Shown piece by piece: positions 53,623 to 63,830 of a DNA stretch of 64,000 nucleotides (the first letter of the stretch is position 1; every line of letters begins with the position of its first letter). Source of the stretch: Shimia ponticola. GTDB lineage: Bacteria > Pseudomonadota > Alphaproteobacteria > Rhodobacterales > Rhodobacteraceae. The notes under the pieces were generated by a model. It worked only from the letters and a program-made list of their open reading frames with translations, was not told where the DNA came from and searched no databases. Location: assembly GCF_007995215.1 (NCBI RefSeq), contig NZ_VCDK01000003.1, positions 62,001 through 126,000 of the forward strand. The letters run 5' to 3'. The position numbers were made by a program, and so were the translations under genes.

Positions 53623-55146
53623 TCAAGAGCGCCAGAATTGCGGATTGAAAAGCGCAATAAGGGCAAGGGTTTCAATACGTCCGACCGCCATGGCAAGGCA
53701 AAGAACGAGTTTCGCGAAAGACGGCAAGGCCGCATAGGTCACGGTTGCGGATGCAGCATATTCGACCAACGGGCCGGTATTGGTCAGCGTCGCGACGGTC
53801 AGAATCATGGCAGGTTCAAAACCGACCCCCATGGCTGACAACACAAGCATAATGGCGCTCAGTGAAATCAGAAACAGCATCAGAACGACCCACGCGATGA
53901 ATGCACCTTCCTTGCGCAATTGCCGCGAATAGCGCCCGGCACCGCCCACCGAAGACGGATGGATTAATCGACCGATTTCGCGCTGTCCGTGTTTGATCAG
54001 CGCATAGACCCGCAAAAGCTTGATGCCCCCGGCCGTGGTCGCCACCCCGCCCCCGATCATGGCCAACGCCATCAAGAGCAGCCCCGGAGCCTCTAGCTGG
54101 GACCAAGCTTGTGCGCCAATCCAGTCGGCCGACACAAATCCCGTGGTCGTCAGAAATGACACCACAGTAAAGAGCGTTCCCCAAATGCTGACAAGGGCGT
54201 CAAACCACGCAACCTCTGCACCGGATTGAACAGCTCCGAACAGTTGTCGCAAATACAGGGCCAGGACGACCACCAAACTGATCGATGCGGCCAGCCTGAT
54301 TTCTGGATCCCCGCGCAGCGTATCGGATGCCCCCTGAAGCACACCTTTGGCAAAGGTCACCCGAGACACAGCGAAAATAAGAAAGAGCAGGATGGCAAGC
54401 TCACCCAATCGGCCAGACGCACCGTTTTCAACCCCGCCCACGGGTGAAATCCCGGCGGTGGCCATGGTCGACATGCTGTGGATGACGGCTGTCAAAGGGA
54501 CTTCACCTGCCACCAGCAAAAAAACGGTCAAAACAGCCGTCAGCGACAGATAGATCGGGGCCATATCCGCGATGGCGCGCACCAAACGCTCGGATGTTTG
54601 CAGCGCTTCTGGCTCGGTACCGACCGGCCCAGACATGCCGGTCGAGCGCGCGGCAAGTTCGTAGCCACCAAGGCTCAGTGGTGAAAACACCGCCAAAGCC
54701 GCGGACCACATCAATAGTCCGCCAAACCACGCCACAAGCCCACGCCACAAATGCTCCGCTGGGGACAGACGCGCCGCATCATAGACGGTCGACCCTGTTG
54801 TGGTGAGCGCCGACATCATCTCGAAATACGCATTCACAAAGGTCGTGTTGCCGATGCTTTCATAGAACGGCACCGCCAACAAAAGCGGAAGGAAAAGGAA
54901 CCCACCCAACAGCGAAAAAAGCTTTTTGTGTAGCCGACCGTCGGCCCGATTGTCCCGGGTGACGATAGCCACCATCGCCGTAACAATCAGTGTCAACAAG
55001 GCCGAGTAAAAGAACGCCTGCGCGCTGCCATAGTCGCGGTCATTCAAGGCCACGCCCGTTGGGATCAGCATCACAAGACCCGCAGTGCCAGACAGCAAGG
55101 CCATGAACGGCAAACGGGGCAAAAGAGGTGATGCCTTGGACGTCAT
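53623..55146 (-). CDS. trkH: Potassium uptake protein TrkH family
   Basis: A 507-residue membrane protein with four pore repeats and about ten helices. Filter-like loops are visible (NAYFEMMSALTTTGSTVYD, HSMSTMATAGISPVGG, TVVSFLTTTGFVSADWIG, TVATLTNTGPLVEY). TrkH imports potassium and is gated by TrkA. It follows trkA by 12 bp and is cotranscribed with it. Length is normal. Confidence 0.95.
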   Translation of the reverse strand: MTSKASPLLPRLPFMALLSGTAGLVMLIPTGVALNDRDYGSAQAFFYSALLTLIVTAMVAIVTRDNRADGRLHKKLFSLLGGFLFLPLLLAVPFYESIGNTTFVNAYFEMMSALTTTGSTVYDAARLSPAEHLWRGLVAWFGGLLMWSAALAVFSPLSLGGYELAARSTGMSGPVGTEPEALQTSERLVRAIADMAPIYLSLTAVLTVFLLVAGEVPLTAVIHSMSTMATAGISPVGGVENGASGRLGELAILLFLIFAVSRVTFAKGVLQGASDTLRGDPEIRLAASISLVVVLALYLRQLFGAVQSGAEVAWFDALVSIWGTLFTVVSFLTTTGFVSADWIGAQAWSQLEAPGLLLMALAMIGGGVATTAGGIKLLRVYALIKHGQREIGRLIHPSSVGGAGRYSRQLRKEGAFIAWVVLMLFLISLSAIMLVLSAMGVGFEPAMILTVATLTNTGPLVEYAASATVTYAALPSFAKLVLCLAMAVGRIETLALIALFNPQFWRS

Positions 55147-55158
55147 TGCCGTGACCGA

Positions 55159-56535
55159 TCAGAAGAAGTCGACCGAGACCTGAAGCAAACGTTCCACTTC
55201 GGGTACATCGGCGGCCAAGGCAAAAATCACAACGATATCGCCTTCGTTGATGCGCGTCGTGCCTTTGGGGCTGATGACGGTTTTGCCTTGGCGTATTGCC
55301 CCAACAAGCACGCCTTCCGGGAAATCGATATCCTGAATACGCTGTCCTGAAATCGGCGAGGTTGACAGGACCTGTGCCTCGATCACCTCCGCTTCGGCAT
55401 CGCCCACCGAATACACCCCACGCACACGTCCATGACGGATGTGGCGCAGGATTGAGGACACTGTCGTGGCGCGTGGGTTGATGTAGGCGTCGATATTCAG
55501 GGGTTCGAGCAATGGCACCATTGTGGGGTCATTGATCAGACAAATCGCCATGGCCGCGCCTGCCTGTTTCGCGCGAACTGCAGCCAAAAGGTTGGTCTTG
55601 TCATCATCGGTCACGGCCAGAAGCGCATCCGCGCGTTCTATCCCTGCTTCGGACATCAGGCTGTTTTCAAGGCCATCGCCATGCAAAACGATCGTCCTTT
55701 CCAGCGTATCAGCCGCCAGTTCGGCAGCGTTCCGGTCTTTTTCGATAACTTTCGCGCGGATGCGATCCGTCTTTTTCTCAAGAACGCGCGCGACGGACAG
55801 ACCTACATTCCCTGCCCCGATGATTACCAACCGCTCCTGTTTCTTGGTGCTCTTGCCAAAGATTTCGAGAGTGCGGTTCACGTCTTCGGTATGGGCAACG
55901 AAATAGCACTGATCGCCAACGAACAGCTGATCATTGGGTTCTGGTGCAAACAGACGCCCATCGCGGCGAACACCGACCACGATGGCGCGCAGCGTCGAAA
56001 ACAGATCTGTCAGCTGACGCAAAGGCGTGTTGACCACGGGACAGCCATCTTCGATGGCGATGCCCATCAACTGTGCGTCGCCTTCGAGGAACTGTTCAGA
56101 GTCGAAGGCCGACGGTGTCTTCAAACGGCGCAAGGCGGCATCTGCAACTTCGCGCTCGGGGCTGATCACGACATCAATCGGAAGGTGGTCCCGGCGATAA
56201 ATATCAGCGTAAATCGCATCGAGGTAACTTTTGGATCGCAACCGCGCGATCTTGCGCGGGATTTCGAACACCGAATGCGCCACCTGACAGGTGACCATGT
56301 TCACCTCGTCGGAATGAGTGGCCGCAATGATCATGTCGGCGTCTTCGGCGCCAGCCCGGCTCAGAATGTCGGGATAGCTTGCGTGGCCTGTGATGCCCTG
56401 CACATCCAGCGTGTCCGTCGCCCGGCGGACAAGGTCAGGATTGTAATCCACCACCGTCACGTCGTTGCGTTCCCCGGACAGGTGGCGTGCGATTTGCCAG
56501 CCAACTTGTCCTGCGCCGCAAATGATCACCTTCAT
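55159..56535 (-). CDS. trkA: Trk system potassium transport protein TrkA
   Basis: A 458-residue cytoplasmic gating subunit with two RCK_N/RCK_C halves. Both Rossmann motifs are seen: VIICGAGQVGWQIARHLSGE at the start and VIIGAGNVGLSVARVLEKKT near residue 235; these bind NAD(H) or ATP. A TrkA_C domain ends the second half (ISPKGTTRINEGDIVVIFAL). It precedes trkH. Its location next to ntrX/ntrY is shared with other alphaproteobacteria. Confidence 0.97.
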   Translation of the reverse strand: MKVIICGAGQVGWQIARHLSGERNDVTVVDYNPDLVRRATDTLDVQGITGHASYPDILSRAGAEDADMIIAATHSDEVNMVTCQVAHSVFEIPRKIARLRSKSYLDAIYADIYRRDHLPIDVVISPEREVADAALRRLKTPSAFDSEQFLEGDAQLMGIAIEDGCPVVNTPLRQLTDLFSTLRAIVVGVRRDGRLFAPEPNDQLFVGDQCYFVAHTEDVNRTLEIFGKSTKKQERLVIIGAGNVGLSVARVLEKKTDRIRAKVIEKDRNAAELAADTLERTIVLHGDGLENSLMSEAGIERADALLAVTDDDKTNLLAAVRAKQAGAAMAICLINDPTMVPLLEPLNIDAYINPRATTVSSILRHIRHGRVRGVYSVGDAEAEVIEAQVLSTSPISGQRIQDIDFPEGVLVGAIRQGKTVISPKGTTRINEGDIVVIFALAADVPEVERLLQVSVDFF

Positions 56536-56603
56536 CGCGCGTACCTTATGCGGTTCCAGTCCCCTGTGGTGTCACTAAGACCGTGCGCCGTCAATCTTAA
56601 CCG

Positions 56604-58013
56604 TCAGCTCTCGGTGCCGGATTGGCTTTCGAGTTGGGCGACGCGCGTGCCGGATTTGTTCGAGGTCACAACGCCCAAGGATTTCAATTTACGGTGCAAA
56701 GCCGAACGTTCCATCCCGACAAAGGCAGCAGTCCGGGAAATATTGCCCGAGAACCGGTTGATCTGCGTCAGCAGGTATTCGCGCTCGAACAATTCCCTTG
56801 CTTCGCGCAAGGGCAATGTCGCCAGCGACCCAGAGAGAACCACCCGCCCTTCGTCTACAGACTCCTCTGCGTTGGGCAGATCTCTGGCCGTGATCGCGCC
56901 GGAGGATGGTCCAAGGATCAAAACCCGCTCGATCACGTTCTTCAATTGGCGCACATTGCCCGGCCAGACCATCGTTTGCAGCAATGCATCCGCCTCGGTC
57001 CCGATCTCGCGCAATGGCAGGCCTTGGTTCTTGTTGAATTCCTCAATGAAGTGGCGGGCCAAAAGCGGAATGTCCTCGCGGCGATCTTCGAGCGATGGGA
57101 CATGGATCGGCACCACATTCAGGCGATGGTACAGTTCCTGGCGGAAGGTCCCTGCGTCGATTTCCGCGCGCAGATCGCGGGTCGTTGAAGATATGACCCT
57201 GATGTCGACGCGCACCTTGTCGGCACCGCCCACCCGCTGGAATTGCTGATCCACCAATACGCGCAGGATTTTCGACTGGGTCCCAAGCGGCATATCCGCG
57301 ACCTCGTCAAAAAAGACGACGCCACCATCTGCCTGCTCAAGCAGACCCGGCTCAACACCCCGCTCGGCGCTTTCGCGGCCAAACAGAACCTCTTCCATAC
57401 GGTCGGGTTCGATGGCTGCCGAGTTTACGCAAACAAACGGGCCGTCTACGCGATTTGAATTGGCATGGATGTGCCGTGCCGCGATTTCCTTGCCGGCGCC
57501 GGGGGCCCCGGTCAGCATGACGCGCCCGTTGGACTTCGTGACCTTTTCCAACTGGGACTTCAGTGTCCGGAACGCGGCCCCTTCTCCCACCATCGTTGCG
57601 CTCGGCCCATCTTTGCGCTTGAGCGCGACGTTTTCACGGCGCAAGCGGCTGGTCTCCATCGCTCGGCGGATCACGACCATCAACTGATCTATGTTGAACG
57701 GCTTTTCGATGAAATCGTAAGCGCCTTGTTTGATCGCGGCGACGGCAATTTCAATGTTGCCGTGACCCGAGATGATGACGACTGGAACATCGGGATAATC
57801 CCGCTTTACCGATTTCAGGATATCAATCCCGTCCATCTGACTGTCCTTGAGCCAGATATCGAGGATCATCAGCGCCGGTTGCTCGGTATTGATGTGCCCC
57901 ATCGCCTCGTCTGAATTGGCGGCCAGCCGTGTCGCGAACCCTTCGTCCTGAAGAATATCTGAGATCAGTTCACGGATGTCTTTTTCGTCATCAACAATCA
58001 GGATGTCGGTCAT
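56604..58013 (-). CDS. ntrX: Nitrogen-assimilation response regulator NtrX
   Basis: A 469-residue NtrC-type regulator. Receiver domain with Asp52 (LMILDIWLKDSQMDG), AAA+ domain with Walker A GAPGAGKEIAARH and Walker B GGVVFFDEVADMP, and a C-terminal Fis-type HTH (ISRTAAFVGMERSALHRKLK). The loop that should read GAFTGA reads ESAERGVEPG (after VLFGR), so contact with sigma-54 is unlikely. It follows ntrY by 3 bp and is its cognate partner. It affects nitrogen use, respiration and envelope functions in related bacteria. Confidence 0.95.
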   Translation of the reverse strand: MTDILIVDDEKDIRELISDILQDEGFATRLAANSDEAMGHINTEQPALMILDIWLKDSQMDGIDILKSVKRDYPDVPVVIISGHGNIEIAVAAIKQGAYDFIEKPFNIDQLMVVIRRAMETSRLRRENVALKRKDGPSATMVGEGAAFRTLKSQLEKVTKSNGRVMLTGAPGAGKEIAARHIHANSNRVDGPFVCVNSAAIEPDRMEEVLFGRESAERGVEPGLLEQADGGVVFFDEVADMPLGTQSKILRVLVDQQFQRVGGADKVRVDIRVISSTTRDLRAEIDAGTFRQELYHRLNVVPIHVPSLEDRREDIPLLARHFIEEFNKNQGLPLREIGTEADALLQTMVWPGNVRQLKNVIERVLILGPSSGAITARDLPNAEESVDEGRVVLSGSLATLPLREARELFEREYLLTQINRFSGNISRTAAFVGMERSALHRKLKSLGVVTSNKSGTRVAQLESQSGTES

Positions 58014-58016
58014 GGG

Positions 58017-60293
58017 TCACACTGCTTCTTGTTGGTTGTTTGGTTGAATTGCGGAGGCTGACTGTGTCAGCGGAAGATGGATATCGGCGCGCGCGCCGGT
58101 GTGATCGTCGTCACCAAAGTTCGGCGCGTCGACTAAGGTGAGCGTCCCGTCATGCTCTTCGATGATCTTGAGGACGATCGAAAGGCCAAGGCCGGTGCCT
58201 TTGTCGCGGCTGGTCACATAAGGCTCAAAGAGGCGCATGCGGTCTTCGGGCAGTCCAATGCCGTTGTCGTCGATGGTCAGGTGACACAGCTCGTCCTGCA
58301 TCGTGAGGCTCACGCGAATTTCAGCCGCGAATTCGCCCAGCTTTTCCGTACGAGTTTCAATGGCTTCAGCGCCGTTTTTTAACAAGTTTGTGAATGCCTG
58401 AGTGATCATTGTGGCATCGACATCGGCATGGATAGGCGCAGCGGGCAATGTCGCACGGTATGTGATGTGCGGGTTTGCGTTTTCCTGCAGCAGGATTGCG
58501 CCACGCAGGAGCGTACAAATGTCTTCGGCCTTGCGGACCGGTTCGGGCATGCGCGCAAACTTCGAAAACTCGTCAACAATGCGCCGCAAGTCATTGGTTT
58601 GACGCACAATCACGTCGGTCATCTGATCAAGGTTGTCGCTGTCTTCACCCAGTTTTGGCCCGAATTTGCGTTTGATGCGCTCGGCCGACAGCTGGATCGG
58701 CGTCAGTGGGTTCTTGATCTCATGCGCAATGCGCCGCGCCACGTCACCCCAAGCCGCCATGCGTTGCGCGCTGACAAGGTCCGTCACATCTTCGAATGCA
58801 ACCACATAACCTTCGTCGATCCCTTCTGACCCGGCCCGTACGGCCATGCGCACAAAGAGGATTTTATGCGCGCCAGAGCGAGACAGTTTGATTTCCTGCT
58901 GCTCGACGCCCTGCCGTGAAACAAGCAAGGCGTCAAAGAGATCGGCGAATTCCGGGATGGCCAGCCTGATCGGCATACCCGTGGCATCTGCATCAATGCC
59001 GAGCAGGCGTTCTGCCGACCGGTTGATAAAGGTCAGGTTCCCATCAACATCGACTCCGACAACGCCTGAGGTCACCGAGGACAACACCGAGTCAAAAAGC
59101 CTGCGACGCCGTTCGATCTGTTGCGTGTTCTCAAGCAACCGCTCGCGTTGCCCGCCCAATTGCTTGGTCATCTGGTTGAAGTACCGGCCTAGCATCGCAA
59201 TTTCGTCGTCGCCTTTTTCGACCGCCACCCGCACCGTCAAGTCACCCGCACCAACCCGCTGGGCAGCACCTGCCAAACGCCCGATTGGACGCGACAAGCG
59301 TTCGGCAAACCACAACCCTGCCCAGGTCGCTGCAAGGATCAGAATGACAGCGAACCCCAGATAGAGCAGACCAAATTCAAAAAGCTGCCGCCCTCGCTCG
59401 TTTTCAAGCTGAGCATAGAGCTTTGCGGTTTCCTGCGTCTCATCCAAAAGGTTCAGAAGGTCACCGTCGACTTCCCGGCTGATATAAAGGTAGCGGTCCG
59501 TGAAGGCTGAGAGCCGTGCAAGCGCGCGTAATTCATCAATGTCCCAATCTTCGATGACCAACACATCGGTATCGTCAGCAGCATCAAACTGAAGCTGTGA
59601 AGGACGGATATAGTCAAATTCATAGCTCGATGCGCCGCGCGCACGAATTTCACCTGCGCTGTCTAGGACGAATGCTTCTTTGATACCGCGCTGAATCTGA
59701 GGTTGGACCTGTGCCAAAACGCGCCGCAGATCGCCATCAAACATGCTATCCGAAGCAAATGGCCCTGATCCCCGTTCCGAATTCAGGAAGCGGGCCATCA
59801 ACAGCGTGTCGTTGACCATGTCACGCCGTTCATCGGCCTCATAGACCTCTGCCGCCGACAGAGACGCGCCCACGACATTCCGAACCCGCTCGGAAAACCA
59901 CCCTTCCAAGCCCATATTCAGCGTCACGGTCGCAAACACTGCGACGATCACCGTGGGGATCAGCGCCAAAAGCGCGAAAACACCTGTGAGCCGCAAATGC
60001 AGGCGCGATCCGGCTGATTTTGCACGGCGCGCGGCGATCATCTGTGCGATGCGCTGCATCACCAAGGCGGCAATCACGAGCACATAGATCAAGTCGGCGA
60101 GGATGATAACGCGCAGGAAACTCGCGCTAGAGCTGGGGTCCAACGGGCCCAAGGCCGCAAAGGTCAGGACTGCCAGAATGGGTCCAAGCGCGACAAGAAC
60201 ACCCGTCGACCACATCTGCACGTTGCGCCGACGTCGCCAGCGCGAGAACCGTGATAATGCCAAGCTGAACCGCGTCGCGGGCAAACCGATCAC
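58017..60293 (-). CDS. ntrY: Nitrogen-related sensor histidine kinase NtrY
   Basis: A 758-residue membrane kinase. Three N-terminal helices (about residues 30-50, 58-80, 103-125) and one near 307-330 frame a periplasmic domain of about 180 residues. HAMP (about 330-385), PAS (about 400-500), HisKA with His524 (ARRIAHEIKNPLTPIQ) and HATPase_c (NLLKNGAEAI, DNGIGLPED, DKGTGLGLSIVLKI) follow. It phosphorylates NtrX. The length matches the family. 106 bp separate it from ntrC. Confidence 0.96.
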   Translation of the reverse strand: MIGLPATRFSLALSRFSRWRRRRNVQMWSTGVLVALGPILAVLTFAALGPLDPSSSASFLRVIILADLIYVLVIAALVMQRIAQMIAARRAKSAGSRLHLRLTGVFALLALIPTVIVAVFATVTLNMGLEGWFSERVRNVVGASLSAAEVYEADERRDMVNDTLLMARFLNSERGSGPFASDSMFDGDLRRVLAQVQPQIQRGIKEAFVLDSAGEIRARGASSYEFDYIRPSQLQFDAADDTDVLVIEDWDIDELRALARLSAFTDRYLYISREVDGDLLNLLDETQETAKLYAQLENERGRQLFEFGLLYLGFAVILILAATWAGLWFAERLSRPIGRLAGAAQRVGAGDLTVRVAVEKGDDEIAMLGRYFNQMTKQLGGQRERLLENTQQIERRRRLFDSVLSSVTSGVVGVDVDGNLTFINRSAERLLGIDADATGMPIRLAIPEFADLFDALLVSRQGVEQQEIKLSRSGAHKILFVRMAVRAGSEGIDEGYVVAFEDVTDLVSAQRMAAWGDVARRIAHEIKNPLTPIQLSAERIKRKFGPKLGEDSDNLDQMTDVIVRQTNDLRRIVDEFSKFARMPEPVRKAEDICTLLRGAILLQENANPHITYRATLPAAPIHADVDATMITQAFTNLLKNGAEAIETRTEKLGEFAAEIRVSLTMQDELCHLTIDDNGIGLPEDRMRLFEPYVTSRDKGTGLGLSIVLKIIEEHDGTLTLVDAPNFGDDDHTGARADIHLPLTQSASAIQPNNQQEAV

Positions 60294-60399
60294 CTGATGT
60301 AAATCGGACGCAGATTTTTGCGCCCGTGCTGCTACCGACGTGGTCTTTTTGATGGTTTGGATCGAATCTGCGACCCACCTGCCACGTTATGTTGCAACT

Positions 60400-61764
60400 T
60401 TACATCAATTTGCGGCGGCGAGTCACGCGAATATCCAGATCAGTGATCTTCTTACGCAAGGTATTGCGGTTGATGCCAAGCAAATCCGCGCATTTCGCCT
60501 GGTTCCCGCCGGTGGCATCCAGCGCGATTTCAATCAGAGGCAACTCAATTTCCCGCAAGATCCGCTGGTAAAGGCCCGGCGGCGGCAGGACTGACCCGTG
60601 CAGATCAAAATATCTGCGCAAATGCTTGGCAACCGACGTTGACAACTTCTCGCCTTCTGGCACGCCAACGACTGGGTCCAGAGCCGGCTGATTGCCAAGG
60701 ATTGCCTGGACCTCGGTTTTTGTGACCTCTTCTTCGGCTGCCGTCACCACAAGCCGACGAATTGCGTTTTCCAACTGCCGCACATTGCCAGGCCATGAAT
60801 AATTCCGGACAAGCTCCACCGCCTCTGAGGACAAACGACGCTGAGGCGCGCCATCACGCACGGCGCGTTGCAGGAAATGCTCCGCAAGGATCGGAATGTC
60901 GTCCACCCGCTCGCGCAGCGACGGCACATTCAACGTCACGCCGCCAAGGCGGTAATACAGGTCCTGACGAAACTCGCCCGCTTCCATCTTTTGCATCAGG
61001 TCGATCTGGCTGGTGGCCATGATACGCGGCGCGCCGTCTGCCATGGCATCCAGCATCCGCACGATCCGCCCTTGTGCCTCGTCCGGCAAATCGCCCACTT
61101 CATCGAACAAAAGAGAGCCGCCCCGCGCTTTGGCCAAAAGCGTCGAGGGGCCGTCCATCCCCACAAGATCCTGACCAGATACCACGACAAATGGCAGCGT
61201 GCGCCGGTCAGAAAAGTCGTGGATGGCGCGGGCAATCAGGCTTTTGCCTGTGCCGCTTTCACCGGTAATCAGGACAGGCAATTCGGCATTCATCACCCGC
61301 GCAACCAGACGATACAGAGCTTGCATGGCCGGCGTACGCCCGACCAATGGAAGGTCATCGGATGCTTCTTCCTGCCCTCCGGGTGTCGCGGTCGACCTGC
61401 GCTTTTGCTCAAGCGCGCGCGACGCCCGTTTCATCAGGTCAGGCAGGTCAAAAGGTTTCGGAAGGTAATCATAGGCGTCCTTCTCGGTCGCCTGAATGGC
61501 CGTCACGATGGTATTCTGCGCCGAAATGACGATGACTGGCAGACCGGGTCGCAAGGTCCCAATCCGCGGCAGCGCGTCCAGACCATTTCCATCGGGCATG
61601 ATCACGTCCGAAATCACGAGATCGCCTTTGCCCTCTTCTACCCATCTCAGCAGTGTCATGAGAGACGACGTGGCATGAACCTTGCACCCTGCACGGGTCA
61701 AAGCCTGCGTCAGCACGGTGCGAATAGTTCGGTCGTCATCTGCAATAAGAACGGTGCCATCCAT
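60400..61764 (-). CDS. ntrC: Nitrogen regulator NtrC without the sigma-54 contact loop
   Basis: A 454-residue regulator: receiver (Asp53 in [13 protein letters not shown]), AAA+ domain with Walker [18 protein letters not shown] and Walker [14 protein letters not shown], and a Fis-type HTH ([20 protein letters not shown]). Between SGQDL and the Walker B region the usual ELFGHEKGAFTGA segment is absent; only about 15 residues remain ([16 protein letters not shown]). This deletion is known from Rhodobacter capsulatus NtrC, which activates sigma-70 promoters. It is coupled with ntrB 15 bp upstream. Confidence 0.96.
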   Translation of the reverse strand: MDGTVLIADDDRTIRTVLTQALTRAGCKVHATSSLMTLLRWVEEGKGDLVISDVIMPDGNGLDALPRIGTLRPGLPVIVISAQNTIVTAIQATEKDAYDYLPKPFDLPDLMKRASRALEQKRRSTATPGGQEEASDDLPLVGRTPAMQALYRLVARVMNAELPVLITGESGTGKSLIARAIHDFSDRRTLPFVVVSGQDLVGMDGPSTLLAKARGGSLLFDEVGDLPDEAQGRIVRMLDAMADGAPRIMATSQIDLMQKMEAGEFRQDLYYRLGGVTLNVPSLRERVDDIPILAEHFLQRAVRDGAPQRRLSSEAVELVRNYSWPGNVRQLENAIRRLVVTAAEEEVTKTEVQAILGNQPALDPVVGVPEGEKLSTSVAKHLRRYFDLHGSVLPPPGLYQRILREIELPLIEIALDATGGNQAKCADLLGINRNTLRKKITDLDIRVTRRRKLM

Positions 61765-61779
61765 GGCAGATTACCTCAT

Positions 61780-62838
61780 TTATGCTGTGGCAACGGGCAG
61801 CGACAGGCGGAAAGAGGTCCGCCCCGGGACGCTTTCCACCGATATCCAGCCGTCGTGGTCGGTTATGATTTTGGAAACAAGCGCGAGCCCCAAACCGGTG
61901 CCGTTTTCCCGGCCCGAAACGAAAGGCTCAAAGATGTTGCTGGCGATATCATCGGGAAGCCCCGGACCATCATCGATGATCTCAATCTGAAGCGGCAATG
62001 ACCGACCCGTTCCATCCTGACGTCGCAGACGCAGCGATTGTTCATAATAGGTCCGGATGCGGATCGTTCCCGGCGCGCCTTTTGATGCTTCGGACGCGTT
62101 CTTGAGAAGGTTCAGCAAGACTTGTGTCAGTTGATCACTATCCCCCAGTGTGGGCGGCAAAGACGGGTCATAATCCTCGATAAATGTCATATGCGCGCCA
62201 AAGCCCACAGCCGCAGATTTGCGGGCGCGGTCTAGAACATCATGAATGTTGACGGGTTGAAGATTTGGCATCGACACGTCGCCAAATTGTTCAACCTGTT
62301 CAAGCAACTTCACGACGCGGCGGGTTTCGGCGACGATCAAGTCTGTCAATTCAAGATCGTCCGCCGACAGGTTCATCGACAGCAACTGGGCCGCGCCGGT
62401 GATGCCCGCCAAAGGGTTCTTGATTTCATGGGCCAGCATTTCAGCCATGCCTATCGCCGATTTGGCTGCTGTCTTGGCGCTTGAATTGCGCGTGACGCGG
62501 CCTGCCATTTCGCGCGGCTGAACAAGGACCAACATTTCTGGCCCGCGTCGGCCCATCGGCGCAATCTGGATATTGCACTGCAATGGTGGGCGACTGCCAC
62601 TGCCAACATCAACATCATTGACGAACAAAGGAACGCCGTCGGCGCGGGCGCGCTCTAGCGCTGCATCCATCGGCGCATCGACCATGAGACGATCCCATAC
62701 GGGAGACTCCAACAGAGATTTTCGCGAGACGTTCAAGAACTCTTCGGCGGCGGCGTTCACATCCGCAATCCTGTCGTCCTGAGCCACGATCAATGCGGGC
62801 ACTGGCAAGGATGACCATAAATCATCATAGCTCGTCAT
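61780..62838 (-). CDS. ntrB: Nitrogen sensor kinase NtrB
   Basis: A 352-residue soluble kinase: PAS domain (about residues 5-110), HisKA with His137 (MLAHEIKNPLAGITGAAQLL) and HATPase_c (LLNLLKNASEA, DDGPGLPDDI, ENGTGLGLALVSKI). It phosphorylates or dephosphorylates NtrC under control of PII. No membrane segment, as expected. Its start overlaps the dusB stop by 4 bp, so the three genes dusB-ntrB-ntrC form one unit, the nifR3-ntrB-ntrC operon known from Rhodobacter. Confidence 0.97.
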   Translation of the reverse strand: MTSYDDLWSSLPVPALIVAQDDRIADVNAAAEEFLNVSRKSLLESPVWDRLMVDAPMDAALERARADGVPLFVNDVDVGSGSRPPLQCNIQIAPMGRRGPEMLVLVQPREMAGRVTRNSSAKTAAKSAIGMAEMLAHEIKNPLAGITGAAQLLSMNLSADDLELTDLIVAETRRVVKLLEQVEQFGDVSMPNLQPVNIHDVLDRARKSAAVGFGAHMTFIEDYDPSLPPTLGDSDQLTQVLLNLLKNASEASKGAPGTIRIRTYYEQSLRLRRQDGTGRSLPLQIEIIDDGPGLPDDIASNIFEPFVSGRENGTGLGLALVSKIITDHDGWISVESVPGRTSFRLSLPVATA

Positions 62839-63830
62839 GCCGCCACCTCGGCGGGCTGCATCAACGCATCTTGCAGCAAGCGCAGCACTTGAGCCGGTTC
62901 TCGCGCCGTCAGGACTTGCTTGCGCAGGTCTGGCAGAGTCCCCACCTGATCCATGTACCAGCCCAAATGTTTTCGTGCGACGCGGAGGCCAAGGTCAGTG
63001 CCATAAAACGACAGCATCGCTTCGTAGTGATCACTGACCAAACGGATGAGGTCAGCCCCAGACGGAACCTCAGGTGCGACTGCCCCCGACAGCGCCGCCC
63101 GAATTTCTGCCAACCGCCACGGTTTGCCCTGAGCACCGCGTCCGACCATCACGGCATCCGCCCCCGAGGCATCTAGCGCGGACTGAGCCGATCCAGCATC
63201 CACAATGTCGCCATTCGCAATGACCGGAATTTGGACTTCATCCTTCACCGCACGGATGGCCGCCCAATTCGCAGTGCCTTTGTAAAACTGACACCGCGTG
63301 CGCCCATGAATGGTGATCCAGTGAATGCCGGCATCCTCGGCCCGTTTGGCAAGCTCTGGCGCGTTCATCAAATCGTCATCCCAGCCAAGCCGGGTTTTCA
63401 ACGTCACTGGGACATCCACGGCCGAAACAACCGCCTCAATCAAGGTCAATGCGTGATCCAGATCCTTCATCAAGGCAGAGCCGGAATACCCGTTGGTCAC
63501 CTTCTTGGCGGGACAGCCCATGTTGATGTCGATGATCTTGGCGCCCTGCCCTTCGACCTCGCGCGCGGCACGCGCCATCCATGTGGCGTCACGCCCTGCG
63601 ATCTGTACCGCCGTTCCTTCGACATTGGCCCCGATTTCAGCGCGTTCGCGCGTTCCGGGTTTGGACTGAATCATTTCCTGGCTTGCCACCATCTCAGACA
63701 CCACAAGATCAGCCCCGAAACTGGCGACAACACTTCTGAACGGCAGATCGGTGATACCAGCCATGGGTGCCAGTACCACGGGAACGCCCGAAGGCGTTGT
63801 TTCAGGCAGATCTGCCGTTGTGTTGAACAC
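62835..63830 (-). CDS. dusB: tRNA-dihydrouridine synthase DusB (NifR3)
   Basis: A 331-residue FMN enzyme that reduces uridine to dihydrouridine in tRNA. The N-terminal LAPMAGITDLPFRSVV, FMN-binding MVASQEMIQ, catalytic Cys in INMGCPAKKVTNGYSGSALM, TIHGRTRCQFYKG and GDIVDAG... VMVGRGAQGKPW motifs are present. The start is uncertain: no ATG lies close to the fold, and I choose the GTG at 63830 with AAGGA upstream; GTG at 63869, GTG at 63908 or ATG at 63971 would lengthen the N-terminus. It leads the dusB-ntrB-ntrC operon. Confidence 0.92.
   Translation of the reverse strand: MFNTTADLPETTPSGVPVVLAPMAGITDLPFRSVVASFGADLVVSEMVASQEMIQSKPGTRERAEIGANVEGTAVQIAGRDATWMARAAREVEGQGAKIIDINMGCPAKKVTNGYSGSALMKDLDHALTLIEAVVSAVDVPVTLKTRLGWDDDLMNAPELAKRAEDAGIHWITIHGRTRCQFYKGTANWAAIRAVKDEVQIPVIANGDIVDAGSAQSALDASGADAVMVGRGAQGKPWRLAEIRAALSGAVAPEVPSGADLIRLVSDHYEAMLSFYGTDLGLRVARKHLGWYMDQVGTLPDLRKQVLTAREPAQVLRLLQDALMQPAEVAA

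Noticed and set aside
55681-57249. 522-codon open frame on the plus strand
   Set aside because: Antisense to trkA and ntrX, composition without domains; a by-product of high GC codon use.
60868-62001. 377-codon open frame on the plus strand
   Set aside because: Antisense to ntrC and ntrB, no domain, no ribosome site.
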